Positions 29,842 to 39,986 of a DNA stretch of 64,000 nucleotides are shown one piece after another (the stretch's first letter is position 1; every line of letters starts with the position of its first letter). This stretch comes from JBBSDP01 sp963754335. Lineage in GTDB: Bacteria; Planctomycetota; Phycisphaerae; Tepidisphaerales; Tepidisphaeraceae. Location: the NCBI GenBank assembly GCA_963754335.1, contig CAVWFQ010000004.1, positions 1 to 64,000 on the forward strand, written 5' to 3'. Made by a program: the position numbers and the translations under genes. Under the pieces are notes generated by a model. It had not been told where the DNA came from. It saw only the letters and a program-made list of their open reading frames with translations, and ran no database searches.

Positions 29842-30408
29842 GTGTCGCTCCTTTCCGAAATCCTCTCTCATAACGCCCAGTTCGTGGAGCGGCGCGAGTA
29901 TGAGCCGTTTCTGACCGACGGCTTTCCCGACAAGAAGCTCGTAGTCCTCACGTGCATGGATACGCGGCTTGTCGAATTGCTGCCGCGGGCGATGAACCTT
30001 CGTAACGGCGACGCCAAGGTCATCAAGAACGCCGGGGCCATTGTCTCACATCCGTTTGGCAGCGTCATGCGCAGCTTGCTGGTGGCCATTTACGAGCTGA
30101 AGGCGGAAGAAGTTGCGGTGGTTGGGCACTACGGATGCGGAATGACCGGCCTAAGCTGCGCCCGCGTGTTGGAAAAGGCCACCGCTCGCGGCGTCTCCCA
30201 GCAAACTCTGCAGACGCTTGAAGCCTCCGGCATCGATCTTAAAAAATGGCTGACGGGCTTCGAATCGCCGGAAGACGGAGTGCGCCAGAGCGTCGATGTC
30301 ATCCGACGGCACCCACTCTTGCCGCCGGGTGTTCCCGTGCATGGGCTGATGATCTGCCCGCAAACGGGACGGCTTGATCTGTTGAGCCAGGGCGGCCCGG
30401 ACAAATAG
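29842..30408 (+). CDS. beta-carbonic anhydrase
   Basis: A 188-residue beta-class carbonic anhydrase-like protein interconverting CO2 and bicarbonate. The zinc ligands are visible as Cys in LTCMDTR and His/Cys in GHYGCGM, with Asp-Arg paired in CMDTR. It starts at GTG 29842; the family begin (LSEILSHNAQFV) follows at once. Stop is 10 bases before the next gene. Confidence 0.9.
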   Translation: MSLLSEILSHNAQFVERREYEPFLTDGFPDKKLVVLTCMDTRLVELLPRAMNLRNGDAKVIKNAGAIVSHPFGSVMRSLLVAIYELKAEEVAVVGHYGCGMTGLSCARVLEKATARGVSQQTLQTLEASGIDLKKWLTGFESPEDGVRQSVDVIRRHPLLPPGVPVHGLMICPQTGRLDLLSQGGPDK

Positions 30409-30418
30409 CAATTTTTCG

Positions 30419-32580
30419 ATGCGAAACGTCCGATCTTGCAATTTGCGTAGCAGGGCACGATCAGGCGTGTCGGTTCGTCCGACGATCGAAGGGCTTGAAA
30501 TGCGAAAGTTGTTCACGACGCTTCCGGCCGGCTTCAGCGAATCCGTGGTGGCGGGGGGCCTCGGCCAGGTTACATCCATGGACCTCCTGCCTGACGGTCG
30601 GCTATTGGTCGCACAACAGAACGGTATTTTGCACGTTGTAAAGGACGGCGCGCTTCTTCCCACGCCATTCCTCCAGCTCACGGTCGATTCCACGGAAGAG
30701 CGTGGGTTGCTCGGCGTCGTGCACGATCCGAATTTCCAGTCCAACCATTTCATTTACGTCTATCACACCGTTCCCGCCGCCAACGGCGCCGCGGCTTTCA
30801 ATGAGCTCAGCCGATTCACGGCCGACTCGAACAACCCGGACGTTGCGGAAGCCGGAAGCGAAGTCGACATCCTGAAGCTAAACGATCTGAGCGGCGCCAC
30901 GAATCACAATGGCGGCGACTTTGCATTTCGGGGTAGACGGGATGCTCTATATCGGAGTCGGCGAAAACGCCAACCCCGCAAATTCGCAGACCCTCTCCAC
31001 GCTGCTCGGAAAAGTTCTTCGCATCGATGTGTCTCAGACCGAGCCCGGCGATCCGATCAATGATGTTGCCAAGCTCGTACCGGCCGACAATCCGTTTGTA
31101 AGTCAGACCGCGGGCTCCATCGGCGGCGCGATCTATGCGCTGGGATTTCGTAATCCCTTCACCTTCGCCGTCCAACCGGTCACCGGCAAAATTTTCATCA
31201 ACGATGTCGGCCAGGACACTTGGGAGGAGATCGATGAACTGACTGCGGGCGCCAACTACGGATGGAATCTCAGCGAGGGGTTCGCCAATCCGAATCCGCC
31301 GGCCGGCCTGGGGCCAGGCGTTTACCAAGATCCTCAACTGGCCTACAACCACACGGGTGGGCCCGCCGGCGGGGGAGTGGCGATTGTGGGAGGCGCCTTT
31401 TATGACCCGGATCCCTCGGCGCCGAATCAATTCCCTTCTTCCTTCGTCGGAAAATATTTCTATGAAGACGTGGGAAAGGACTGGATTCGGGTTTTCGATC
31501 CGTCCCAGCCGGGCTCGCTCTCCAATCCGGATACGTCCAGCGGATTCGCCACCTCGACTGTCGCCGCACCGGTCGACCTGGCTGTCGCGCCGGACGGTGG
31601 AATTTACTATCTGGCGCAAGGAAACGGCGGCGAGCTCCTTGAGATTTCTTACTCCAGCACGGCGGCTCCGTCGATCAGCGTCCAGCCGCAAAGCCAGACC
31701 GTTGCCGTCGGGGTATCGGCGAATTTCAGCGTGAGTGCAACCGGGCCGGGAACGCTCACTTACCAGTGGCAGCAGAACAGTGGAAACGGCGGGAGCTTTG
31801 TAGACATTCCCGGCGCGACCTCCGCCGATTTCACCGACGTGAGCGCCTCCGCTTTCTGATAACAACGCGCAATTTTGCGTGGTTGTTTCCAATTCCAACG
31901 GATCGATAACCAGCAACGCCGCCACGCTGACGGTTACGGCCGATCAGGCGCCGGTTCCGACGATCAAAATCACAGGTGGCCTGGGCCATGGCAAATTTGT
32001 CGCCGGCCGCGCGATTCACTTTTCTCTCGGCGCCACCGATAGCGAAGACGGGAAGGAGCCCGCCAGTCGATTGACGTACCAGGTCGACTATCTCACGAGT
32101 TTGAACGAAACATCCGGCGGAGTGGATTCGTCTGTTGTGCCAGCCACAAGCGGCGTAATCAAGAGCCGATTCACGCCAGCAACATCCGGGTCCTATACGC
32201 TGACCGATGTGCTCTACCGCATTACATTGACCGCGACCGACGCCGACGGCTTGAGCACGACGGTTACGCGCGACATCCTGCCCAATACGAGCCGGATCAC
32301 GCTCAAAACTCGGCCGGTGGGACTGCAACTCAATCTGGACGCGCAGTCTGTCACGGCCGCGACAACCATCGAGAGCGTGGTAGGATTCCAGCGAGTGCTG
32401 GATGCCCCCGCCACTGAACAGACAGCTGTGGCCGATTACGTTTTCCGCGCCTGGTCGGACGGGCGGCCGGCTTCGCATACCATCGTGACCCGATCCGGCA
32501 ATGCCACCTACACCGCGCGCTACCTCCTCGAGCGGAATGCGGGGCAATCGGCGGTCGCGGCAATTCCGCCGACGCCATGA
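30419..32580 (+). CDS. exported glucose/sorbosone dehydrogenase-like protein with Ig-like tail (two frameshifts)
   Basis: A roughly 720-residue secreted protein. The N-terminal RPTIEGLEMRKLF is the planctomycete surface-export tag. A six-bladed PQQ-type soluble sugar dehydrogenase domain follows (MDLLPDGRLLVAQQNG, EERGLLGVVHDPNF, GVDGMLYIGVGENAN, GFRNPF, NDVGQDTWEEID, ANYGWN). An Ig-like domain (QPQSQTVAVGVSANFSV) and a beta domain finish it. One extra G at 30917 and a net +1/-2 near 31850 shift the frame. The substrate could be an aldose; no quinone-synthesis genes lie nearby. Confidence 0.85.
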
Positions 32581-32625
32581 ATCTGCGCAGGTGCGCGCGA
32601 CGCACATCGTGTCAAATCAAAAAAT

Positions 32626-33143
32626 ATGACTTCCACTTCCTCCTTTTTCATCGGCGTCAGCGTCCAGTTGACGGTTGGCATTCTTCAGGTCGTGGCGGCC
32701 ATTTTTTTCGTTTATCGGTGGCAAAAGAGCAGTTGGCAGTTTTCGAACATCATGAAGATCCGGGAGCCGCTGGCGCGGGCGTATTGTTCGCTGTCGGCCG
32801 TGGTGCGGGCGCGCGCCGGCGCGCTGAGAACCATGCCGACCCGGCCAAGGCGGCGCACGATGACGCTGCGGTTCACCAGTATCTGACCGCATCCCAGGAC
32901 GAAATCGTCAATTTCAGCGTCGAACACTTCAAATCCAGATTCTGGCTGACCAGCGCCGAAAACACGCAGCTCGATGTGCTCTTCAACAAGCTGCGCGAAG
33001 AATGGAAGGCCGTGCGAAATGACGTAGAGAATCCCGAGGACCATCTGGACGAACTGCGGCGAGAAATCCTTAAATTCGACGTCGTGTGCGGATTGAAAAA
33101 ATACAATGGCGGGCAGTGGTCGCATGTCGCGCTGCATGAGTAG
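32626..33143 (+). CDS. small single-pass membrane protein, function unknown (frameshift)
   Basis: About 172 residues: one N-terminal helix (VGILQVVAAIFFVYRW) then a helical cytoplasmic domain with NFSVEHFKSRFWLTSAE and an acidic C-terminus. I do not recognise it. One base is lost between about 32815 and 32830 (a GCGC-rich stretch). The next small membrane gene starts 8 bases after its stop, which suggests an operon. Confidence 0.6.
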
Positions 33144-33151
33144 GATCGACG

Positions 33152-33436
33152 ATGGACCCGCTTCCAGAGAAGCCGACCCTGCCGATCGAATACCGCACGC
33201 CGGCGGTAGAGAAAAAGGCGCCGTCGCAATCGGAAATTGTCTTTGGATTGTTCTGCGCGCTCCTCGCGGCCCTGGGTTTACTGATGGGGATAGCATTCGG
33301 TTGGTCTGCCATATCAATTGTTCCATTCGGCCCGGGACCCGGAACCGTCACATTTGTCGGCTTGGCGTGCCTCTGCTTCTTCGGCACTGTGGTCATGTTT
33401 CGGGCCGCCCGACGCCTTTTCAGAGGGCGGGAATAA
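33152..33436 (+). CDS. small two-helix membrane protein
   Basis: A 94-residue protein: a Pro-rich cytoplasmic head, two hydrophobic helices (LFCALLAALGLLMGIAFGW and VTFVGLACLCFFGTVVMF) and an Arg-rich end. It begins 8 bases after the previous stop. No family recognised. Confidence 0.55.
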   Translation: MDPLPEKPTLPIEYRTPAVEKKAPSQSEIVFGLFCALLAALGLLMGIAFGWSAISIVPFGPGPGTVTFVGLACLCFFGTVVMFRAARRLFRGRE

Positions 33437-33455
33437 CTTTCCGGCCGAAAAAAAA

Positions 33456-33670
33456 GAATGGCCACAGAGAACACCGAGGAGCACAGAGATCACCGAGACA
33501 AAGTCCGCCATCCTCGGCAATCTCTCCTGCTCGCACTTTGTTACCGAGCTAATCGAAGACAACCTATTCATGAAGCGAGATCGGGAAGATCCATCCAGAG
33601 AAATCAGATGATGGGCGCCAACAAATGTCTCTGTGATCTCTGTGCCCCTCCGTGTTCTTTGTGGCCATTC
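33456..33670. repeat. 45-bp-arm inverted repeat (cacagagatcaccgag words)
   Basis: Arms 33456-33500 and 33626-33670 pair over 45 bases with about five mismatches; the 125-base spacer holds no gene. Both arms are built of cacagaga/cgagga words. It begins 20 bases after the small membrane gene. The rest of 33437-33826 shows only AT-richer sequence before the next promoter. Confidence 0.9.
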
Positions 33671-33826
33671 CATTTCGAATTCGCTTACATCATTTCGTCG
33701 CGGTTTTCCTTGCGTCAGCGCTCGGGTACCGACCATTCGGTGGCAATCGTTTTCCGTTAAGATATAAATGCCGCATTGATTTGAGGGTTGCGTTTTAAAA
33801 CGTTTTCTTCGGGAATCGAGGGTGTC

Positions 33827-34966
33827 ATGAAAGATTTGCGAATCGGTCTGATCGGCTACGGCTTCATGGGTCGCGCGCACTCAAACGCCTACCGGCGTGT
33901 CGGGAATTTTTTCGACACGGGATACAACGTCGTACTCAAATCTGTTTCCGGTCGCGACAAGGAGAAGGCTCAGGCCTTCGCCGACAAGTGGGGCTACGAA
34001 TCAATCGAGACCGACTGGCGAAAGCTGGTCGAACGCAAGGACATCGACGCGGTTGACATTTGCGCGCCCAACAATCTCCACAAGGAGATGAGCCTGGCGG
34101 CGGCGAAGGCGGGCAAGATGATCCTGTGCGAGAAGCCGCTTTCGATGAATGCCGCCGAGGGGCGTGAAATGGTCGCCGCCGTCGAGGCGGCCAAAGTGCC
34201 GAACATGGTCTGGTACAATTACCGCCGGGCCCCCGCCGTCACGCTCGCCAAGAAATTGATCGATGAAGGCCGTCTGGGTCGTATCTTCCACTATCGCGCC
34301 AAGTTCCTTCAGGACTGGACGATCAACGCCGATCTTCCGCAGGGGGGCACTGCACTATGGCGGCTCGATGCCGCGGCCGCGGGAAGCGGGGTGACCGGCG
34401 ACCTGCTCGCTCATTGCATCGACACCGCGATCTGGCTGAACGGGTCGATGGATTCGGTTTCGGCGATGACCGAAACCTTCATCAAGGAGCGCAAGCACAA
34501 CCTCACCGGCAAGGTCGAGAAGGTCGGCATCGATGACGCCTGCGCATTTCTCGCCCGCTTTCAGAACGGCTCACTGGCGACCTTCGAAAGCACACGATAC
34601 GCCCGCGGACATAAGGCCCTCTATACGTTTGAGATCAATGGAGAAAACGCCTCGATTGCCTGGGATTTGCACGATCTGCATCGCCTCCAGTGGTTCGACT
34701 ACAAGGATGAGCCGGCCCTGCGCGCCTGGCGGTCGATCCATGTCAGCGAAGGGGAACATCCTTACGTGAAGAACTGGTGGGTGCCCGGCCTGCAGCTTGG
34801 ATACGAGCACACATTCGTTCACCAGGTGGCGGATTTCCTCGAAGGGCTGGCCAAGGGCAAACCCGCCGCCCCGACCTTCCGCGATGCGCTGGAGACGACG
34901 ATCATCTGCGATGCCGTGCTTAAGTCTGCACAGACCGGTTGCTTCGAGAAGGTTCCCCGTTCGTAG
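33827..34966 (+). CDS. Gfo/Idh/MocA family oxidoreductase
   Basis: A 379-residue NAD(P)-dependent sugar or cyclitol dehydrogenase-like enzyme. The N-terminal Rossmann motif is GLIGYGFMGRAHSNAY; CEKPLSMNAAEG is the EKP motif with the catalytic Lys; the D...H pair is in GDLLAHCIDTAIWL. ATG 33827 follows gagggtgtc. Cytoplasmic by lack of a signal peptide. The substrate is unknown. Confidence 0.92.
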   Translation: MKDLRIGLIGYGFMGRAHSNAYRRVGNFFDTGYNVVLKSVSGRDKEKAQAFADKWGYESIETDWRKLVERKDIDAVDICAPNNLHKEMSLAAAKAGKMILCEKPLSMNAAEGREMVAAVEAAKVPNMVWYNYRRAPAVTLAKKLIDEGRLGRIFHYRAKFLQDWTINADLPQGGTALWRLDAAAAGSGVTGDLLAHCIDTAIWLNGSMDSVSAMTETFIKERKHNLTGKVEKVGIDDACAFLARFQNGSLATFESTRYARGHKALYTFEINGENASIAWDLHDLHRLQWFDYKDEPALRAWRSIHVSEGEHPYVKNWWVPGLQLGYEHTFVHQVADFLEGLAKGKPAAPTFRDALETTIICDAVLKSAQTGCFEKVPRS

Positions 34967-34975
34967 GCTTGGCTC

Positions 34976-35032
34976 GTAGTGCGGGCTTTAGCCCGTATCT
35001 TCGGGAAGAGTGCATACGGAAGGCCGCACTAC
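34976..35032. repeat. nested hairpin between Gfo/Idh/MocA gene and mgsA
   Basis: Outer arms gtagtgcgg (34976-34984) and ccgcactac (35024-35032) pair exactly. An inner cgggctttagcccg stem follows the left arm. It lies 10 bases after the upstream stop and 11 before mgsA. It may attenuate or terminate. Confidence 0.75.
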
Positions 35033-35042
35033 AAACTGAAAG

Positions 35043-35411
35043 ATGCAAACCACGCTCGCCCTGATCGCCCACGACCATCGCAAGAAGGAAATGGTTTCCT
35101 TCTGCATGAAGTACCACAAGCAGCTCGTGCGCCTGAGCCTCATCGCCACCGGCGCCACCGGCGCCCGCCTCGCCGAGGCAACCGGATTGCCGGTCGAATG
35201 CGTTTTATCGGGGGCCGTCGGCGGAGATCTGCAGATCGCCGCCCGCGTCGCAACCGGCGAAGTGCATGGCGTGATCTTCCTGATGGACCCCTTCAAGCAG
35301 GCCCCCCATGATCCGGACGTTCAGCCGCTGATCAGAGTCTGCACGCTGCAAAATGTTCCGCTCGCGCTGAATCTCGTGACGGCGGAAATGTTGATCAGGC
35401 AGATCGTTTAG
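35043..35411 (+). CDS. mgsA: methylglyoxal synthase
   Basis: A 122-residue MgsA that converts dihydroxyacetone phosphate to methylglyoxal and phosphate in the cytoplasm. ALIAHDHRKKEMV, the TGATGARL loop, SGAVGGDLQIAA and FLMDP match the family; the active-site Asp lies in GGDLQ. The size is close to the usual 150 residues, slightly short at the C-terminus. Convergent with the PfkB kinase gene. Confidence 0.93.
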   Translation: MQTTLALIAHDHRKKEMVSFCMKYHKQLVRLSLIATGATGARLAEATGLPVECVLSGAVGGDLQIAARVATGEVHGVIFLMDPFKQAPHDPDVQPLIRVCTLQNVPLALNLVTAEMLIRQIV

Positions 35412-35440
35412 ATGGGGCGCCGGGGCACACCCATTGTAGA

Positions 35441-35607
35441 AAACCAAACGCGAAGGCGCGAAGTCGCGAAGACAGACGCGAAGGCGGACAAAATAATAAG
35501 TGCCACGGGCGTCTCGCGCGAGACGCCCGTGCCACGCTAATAAATCGCATCTGAATCTTGCCTTCTTCGCGTTTTCCTTCGCGCCATCGCGACTTCGCGG
35601 TTGGTTT
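35441..35607. repeat. inverted repeat enclosing a perfect 26-bp palindrome
   Basis: Outer arms 35441-35471 and 35577-35607 (gcgaag words) pair imperfectly over 31 bases. Inside, 35505-35530 is a perfect 26-bp palindrome (acgggcgtctcgc and its complement) flanked by direct gtgccac repeats. It lies between the convergent mgsA and pfkB genes, 30 and 17 bases from their stops. It reads like one palindrome inserted into another. Confidence 0.9.
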
Positions 35608-35623
35608 GATCCGTTGCAGCATA

Positions 35624-36754
35624 TCACTGCGGTTCCGGCAAATCCGCGATGAAATCGGCGAGTTGTTTTCCCGTGGGGCTGGCCGCGTTCCGCACGTAAT
35701 AGCCGCTCACGCCGACGCCGCAGCAAAGTGATTCTTCCAGGTCCATTCCGAGAACCCGACCGAGGCAGAAGCCAGCGTTGAAATGATCGCCGGCGCCCGT
35801 GCTGATCTTGGGCTGCTGGACGAAGGGGCCGGCGAAGGTTGCCGTTTCGTCGGCGGTTGCGGCCGCGGCGCCGCGGCGGGGGTGTACTACCACGCAGGAC
35901 AATCCGAGCCTCTCGCGAATATCGCGGGCCGTCTTTTCGATCGCTGCTTCGGGATTACCCTCAATGGGCAGATGAAGCACCTCAGCGATCTCGCCGGCTT
36001 CCTTCAGATTCAATCCAAATACGACGTCCACCTGCGCCTGAAATCGGGTCAGCATCGCCAGGCAGAGGGCGATATCCGCGGCGCTGCGTTTTTCGGGATC
36101 GGCCAGATCGACGAAGAGGATACGCTGTTTTCCCTCACGGTTTGGCAATCCCAGCTCGATCATTTTCGACCAGATCTCGTTCATGTGCGGCAGCATCGTC
36201 CAGTTCACGAATCCGATCAGTTGCGATTCGACGAGCATCCCTTTGAACTTCTCGAGTCCAACCCGCGCTACCAGGTTTTCCCAGGTCACTTCATTCATCG
36301 CGGTGATCTTCCCGAACATCAGTTTGCCGTCGTCGAACTCCAGCGCATCGGTATGTCCCGGCTCGCCGATGCTGATCACATGGGCGCGCGACGCGAGCTC
36401 CTGGAAGACGGGATGGAGGACCGGATGTCCCAGCGTTCCGAGATAATTGACGCTTAAGCCCGAGCCAGCCAGCGCGTTGGCCATGATGGGTCCGTTTCCT
36501 CCGAGTTTCATCTGCTTGACGATCAGCTCGTAATTGCTGGACTGGCCGGCCGCATCCGTGATCTTCTTCGCAATGGCGCCGATCGTTTTGATCCGATCGA
36601 AATTCTCAAAGTCATGCCGCTTGTCGACGACGGAGATGATCTCATCGACGAACCCGTCAAACCCGACCGTGGCTTTCACCGAAGCCAGCTTGGGCAGGGC
36701 GGCATTGAGCTTCTGGCTGGCCGAACGGGTCACCTGCTGTCGCGACTGGGGCAT
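35624..36754 (-). CDS. PfkB family carbohydrate kinase
   Basis: A 376-residue ribokinase-fold sugar or nucleoside kinase. GGNGPIMANAL near the N-terminus and GAGDHFNAGFCLG (catalytic Asp) near the end are the two PfkB signatures. The substrate cannot be told from sequence. Frame intact. Two lipoprotein genes lie upstream on the same strand, 168 bases away. Confidence 0.88.
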   Translation of the reverse strand: MPQSRQQVTRSASQKLNAALPKLASVKATVGFDGFVDEIISVVDKRHDFENFDRIKTIGAIAKKITDAAGQSSNYELIVKQMKLGGNGPIMANALAGSGLSVNYLGTLGHPVLHPVFQELASRAHVISIGEPGHTDALEFDDGKLMFGKITAMNEVTWENLVARVGLEKFKGMLVESQLIGFVNWTMLPHMNEIWSKMIELGLPNREGKQRILFVDLADPEKRSAADIALCLAMLTRFQAQVDVVFGLNLKEAGEIAEVLHLPIEGNPEAAIEKTARDIRERLGLSCVVVHPRRGAAAATADETATFAGPFVQQPKISTGAGDHFNAGFCLGRVLGMDLEESLCCGVGVSGYYVRNAASPTGKQLADFIADLPEPQ

Positions 36755-36922
36755 ATGGGAATCCTCGCGGTGAAATTGAGACGCCGATTGGGAGGGATTA
36801 GACCGTCAACATGCTGGTGCGGCAAGGCAGGCAACGGCCGGCGGCAATAAAGAGTGGCTCAAGCACGAACGTGCAAAGAGAGGGGCAACGGATCGCTTGG
36901 CGCACATCGCCGACAAGATGCT

Positions 36923-37363
36923 TCAGTGCTGGGCAGCGGCCGAATTGACCTGGGAATATGCAATCGGTGATGCAGTATTGGCCGGAAGCGGCGGCATGGC
37001 GTTGAAAGTCGGTTCCAACACTTCGCCGTGATAGACGACCTTGGAATCGAATGGGTGATTGAGCAGGGTGAACGGCATGTTGACCGCATTTCCAACGAAG
37101 GCGCCCGTTTCCAGACCCGTCGTCAGAATTCGCGATTGGTGCGGTCCAGTGGTGAACACGGTGCGGAGCGGCGTGCTCTTCACGCCGCCGTTCTGGTAGT
37201 AGGCTTCCGATTGCGACCATTCGCGCTGTTGCATCGCGCTGTCGATGATCAGCGGCGGCGTCGGAGCGTTTCGGGGAGCGGGGGCGTGATAACAGCCGGC
37301 CATCGCCGCACCCATCAGGATCCCCACACCAATTCGACAATTTTTATGGATTGAAAACGTCAT
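36923..37363 (-). CDS. lipoprotein, function unknown
   Basis: A 146-residue protein with a signal peptide ending in the lipobox MAGC, so it is anchored in a membrane. The rest is Pro/Thr-rich with no recognised domain; it contains a YQNGGVKSTP segment. Its start overlaps the stop of the next lipoprotein by 20 bases (coupled). Confidence 0.65.
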   Translation of the reverse strand: MTFSIHKNCRIGVGILMGAAMAGCYHAPAPRNAPTPPLIIDSAMQQREWSQSEAYYQNGGVKSTPLRTVFTTGPHQSRILTTGLETGAFVGNAVNMPFTLLNHPFDSKVVYHGEVLEPTFNAMPPLPANTASPIAYSQVNSAAAQH

Positions 37364-37604
37364 TCAAATCTCTCTGCATTCCCGCCTTGTCCAGGTGGCC
37401 GATATCTCCGCCGCTGATATCCGTATCGGATTTTTGGAAGTCCGGATGATAGTGCATCGGATCGTTCAGCGCATTCTCGGACCTTTCATAGGCGGTTTGG
37501 GGATGAGCCGGGTCGGCGGAGCCCGCGGTCTGGCATCCGCAAAACGCCGCCATCGATCCTATCGACAGAAGTAACCCAACGGTTCGACGTTTCCAGACGA
37601 TCAT
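37344..37604 (-). CDS. small lipoprotein, function unknown
   Basis: An 86-residue protein with a signal peptide ending FCGC (lipobox). The mature part is polar and has no known domain. It overlaps the downstream lipoprotein by 20 bases, so the two are probably translated together. Confidence 0.65.
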   Translation of the reverse strand: MIVWKRRTVGLLLSIGSMAAFCGCQTAGSADPAHPQTAYERSENALNDPMHYHPDFQKSDTDISGGDIGHLDKAGMQRDLNDVFNP

Positions 37605-37737
37605 TACCGGCTCCTGCTACAACTTGAACTCCGATTCGCCGTCTTCTTCGTGGGCATTTTATCACATTCGCCCATCGCCCCTAACAAATTGTCCTGATTC
37701 CGGTCAATTTTATTCCGGTGACGGCGACGTCACACAT

Positions 37738-39268
37738 TTAATTGGTTTCGACCGACATATCGAAACTGTAGTTCGGTGATTCCTTCGTGATGGCAATGTC
37801 ATGGGGATGGCTTTCGGCCATGCTGGCGCCGCTGACCCGGCAGAATCTCGATTTTTTGCGCAGTTCGTCGATATTTCGCGTTCCGCAATACCCCATTCCG
37901 GCCCGGAGTCCGCCAACCATCTGATAGACGAAATCGCCGAGCGGTCCGCGGTAGGGGACGCGTCCCTCGACTCCTTCGGGAACGAGCTTGCTCGTCTCCT
38001 TGACGCCGGCCTGACCGTATCGGTCCTTAGACCCCTGAATCATCGCCCCCATGCTTCCCATGCCACGGTAGGTCTTATAGCGTCGCCCCTGATGAATGAT
38101 CATTTCGCCCGGCGATTCGTCGAGGCCGGCAAAGAGGCTTCCCATCATGACGCAACTGGCGCCGGCGGCGATGGCTTTGGTGATGTCGCCGCTATGGCGG
38201 ATACCGCCGTCGGCGATGATCGGAACGCCGGCCGCGTCCGCGACCGCCGCCGCCTGGAGGATGGCTGTGATCTGCGGAACCCCGACGCCGCTGATGATCC
38301 GCGTGGTGCAGATCGCGCCCGGGCCGATCCCGACCTTCACGCCGTCCGCTCCGGCGTCGATCAGATCGCGCGCCCCTTCACCTGTGGCGACATTGCCGGC
38401 GATTACCTGGATCGTGTATCGCTTTTTGATCTCGCGCACCGTCTCGACGACGTTTTTGCTGTGTCCGTGGGCGGTATCGACGACCACAACATCCACGTCG
38501 GCTCGGATCAACGCCTCGACACGGGCGAGATCGTTGACGCCAGTGGCGGCCCCCACCCTCAGCCGTCCGCGCCGGTCTTTGCAGGCATGCGGAAACTGGT
38601 GCAGCTTGTCGATGTCCCGCATCGTGATCAGGCCGGCCAGTCGTTCTTCCTTGTCCACCAGCAGCAGCTTCTCGACCTTGGCCTTGTAGAGAATTCGCTC
38701 GGCTTCGTCGAGGGTCGTATTTTCGGGGGCGGTGATGAGATTTTCCCGTGTCATCACATCCCCGATTTTGCGGGCGTCGTCCTCCTGAAACTTCAGGTCG
38801 CGCCGAGTCATGATTCCCAGCAGCCGCGGCGGTTTGCCGTTGTTGCCGCATTCGGTGCGAATGTTCGCCGCTCGACATGGCGGCATCTTCAACGATGGGA
38901 ATTCCGCTGACGTTATATTCGCGCATCACCCGCCGGGCCTGGGCGATGGTCGCGGTCGGAGGGAGCGTGATCGGATCGGCGATGACGCCGTTCTCGCTTC
39001 GCTTCACCTTTTCAACTTCGCGGGCCTGATTTTCGATGGAGAGATTCTTGTGGATGATCCCGATTCCCCCTTCCTGGGCCAGCGCAATGGCCAGGGCCGC
39101 GTCGGTCACGGTATCCATTGGCGCAGAAACCAGAGGGATGTTCAGGTCGATCGATCGGGTGAGCCGGGTATGGGTGTCGGCGTCGGAGGGAACAAAGTCG
39201 CTGCGAGCCGGAATCAGAAGCACGTCATCGAAGGTGATTCCATCATGGACGATCTTGGGGTGTTCCAT
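37738..39268 (-). CDS. guaB: inosine-5'-monophosphate dehydrogenase (frameshift)
   Basis: IMP to XMP oxidation, the committed GMP step. N-terminal MEHPKIVHDGITFDDVLLIPARSDF and MDTVTDAALA, a CBS pair (AMSSG...RDLKF and DVMTRENLITA), the active loop GPGAICTTRI with catalytic Cys, and the phosphate site GMGSMGAM are all present. One net +1/-2 shift lies near 38870; agcggcgaacatt should be agcggcgcgaacatt, giving SSGANIRTECGNNG. This gene is normally essential, which supports an assembly error. About 490 residues, the usual length. Confidence 0.95.
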
Positions 39269-39440
39269 GGGGCAGTGTTACGGCGGTTGGCCGATCGTGT
39301 CAATATAAGATGGGGTCATTCGGTGTAAGATTGCACAGATAAAACAAAGGTTCGAACTTCCCAACCGTGGTATCCGTGCCGATTCGTGGTCTAATTCTGT
39401 TCCGATCATTTTTCAATTTTTTCGATTCGCCGGATTTGTA

Positions 39441-39467
39441 ATCCGACATAATCCGACATAATCCGAC
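39441..39467. repeat. short tandem repeat atccgacata
   Basis: The decamer atccgacata occurs at 39441, 39451 and, with the last base pairs changed, 39461, preceded by a partial copy. It could be an operator or slippage product; it lies upstream of a small ORF and of guaB's 5' end on the other strand. Confidence 0.7.
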
Positions 39468-39557
39468 ACTATTTCACCCTGTGTGAATGAATATTGCTGG
39501 TTATTTGATTTCTACAGATATCTTCAATTTGCCTAATATATCCATGCGGTCGATCTT

Positions 39558-39836
39558 GTGACAGGCGGTGAAGCTTCGCATGGGCCGATTTCTCCGAGCG
39601 AGATATCGCGTTATCATTCAACGGCCGTGATCGAGGTACGGCACGGCGTCAGGCGACGCGCCGGCTATTTCGATTTGCTTCGGATTAGCGAAGGTCGGCG
39701 TCGCCGACAGCTGGCCTGGCGCCGCAGCGGCACGCCTCCAAGATTGCTTGACCGACAGGAGGCCGAAGAGTTAGTCGATCTGGCGGAGTTCCTCACGCTG
39801 TTGCGGTTGTGCAAGGAGCGCATGGTTGGAACATGA
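39558..39836 (+). CDS. small uncharacterised protein (uncertain)
   Basis: A 92-residue frame from a GTG at 39558: STAVIEVRHGVRRRAGYFDLLRISEG, then RQLAWRRSGTPP and an amphipathic helical end. It has no hit I recognise and no clear ribosome site; no other gene fills this 700-base interval. I keep it because the C-terminal third has plausible helix periodicity. Confidence 0.3.
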   Translation: MTGGEASHGPISPSEISRYHSTAVIEVRHGVRRRAGYFDLLRISEGRRRRQLAWRRSGTPPRLLDRQEAEELVDLAEFLTLLRLCKERMVGT

Positions 39837-39986
39837 ATGTCGAAACTGTCGAAACTTGAATCCACCGCCGTACAGGTTGGCATCGCTCTTTCAATTCGAC
39901 GTTTGATGTTGAATGTTTGATGTTCGCATTGCCGAGCGTGTGGAGGCTTTAGCATCGAGCATCGAGTACCCGCCGGCTTCACCCAT

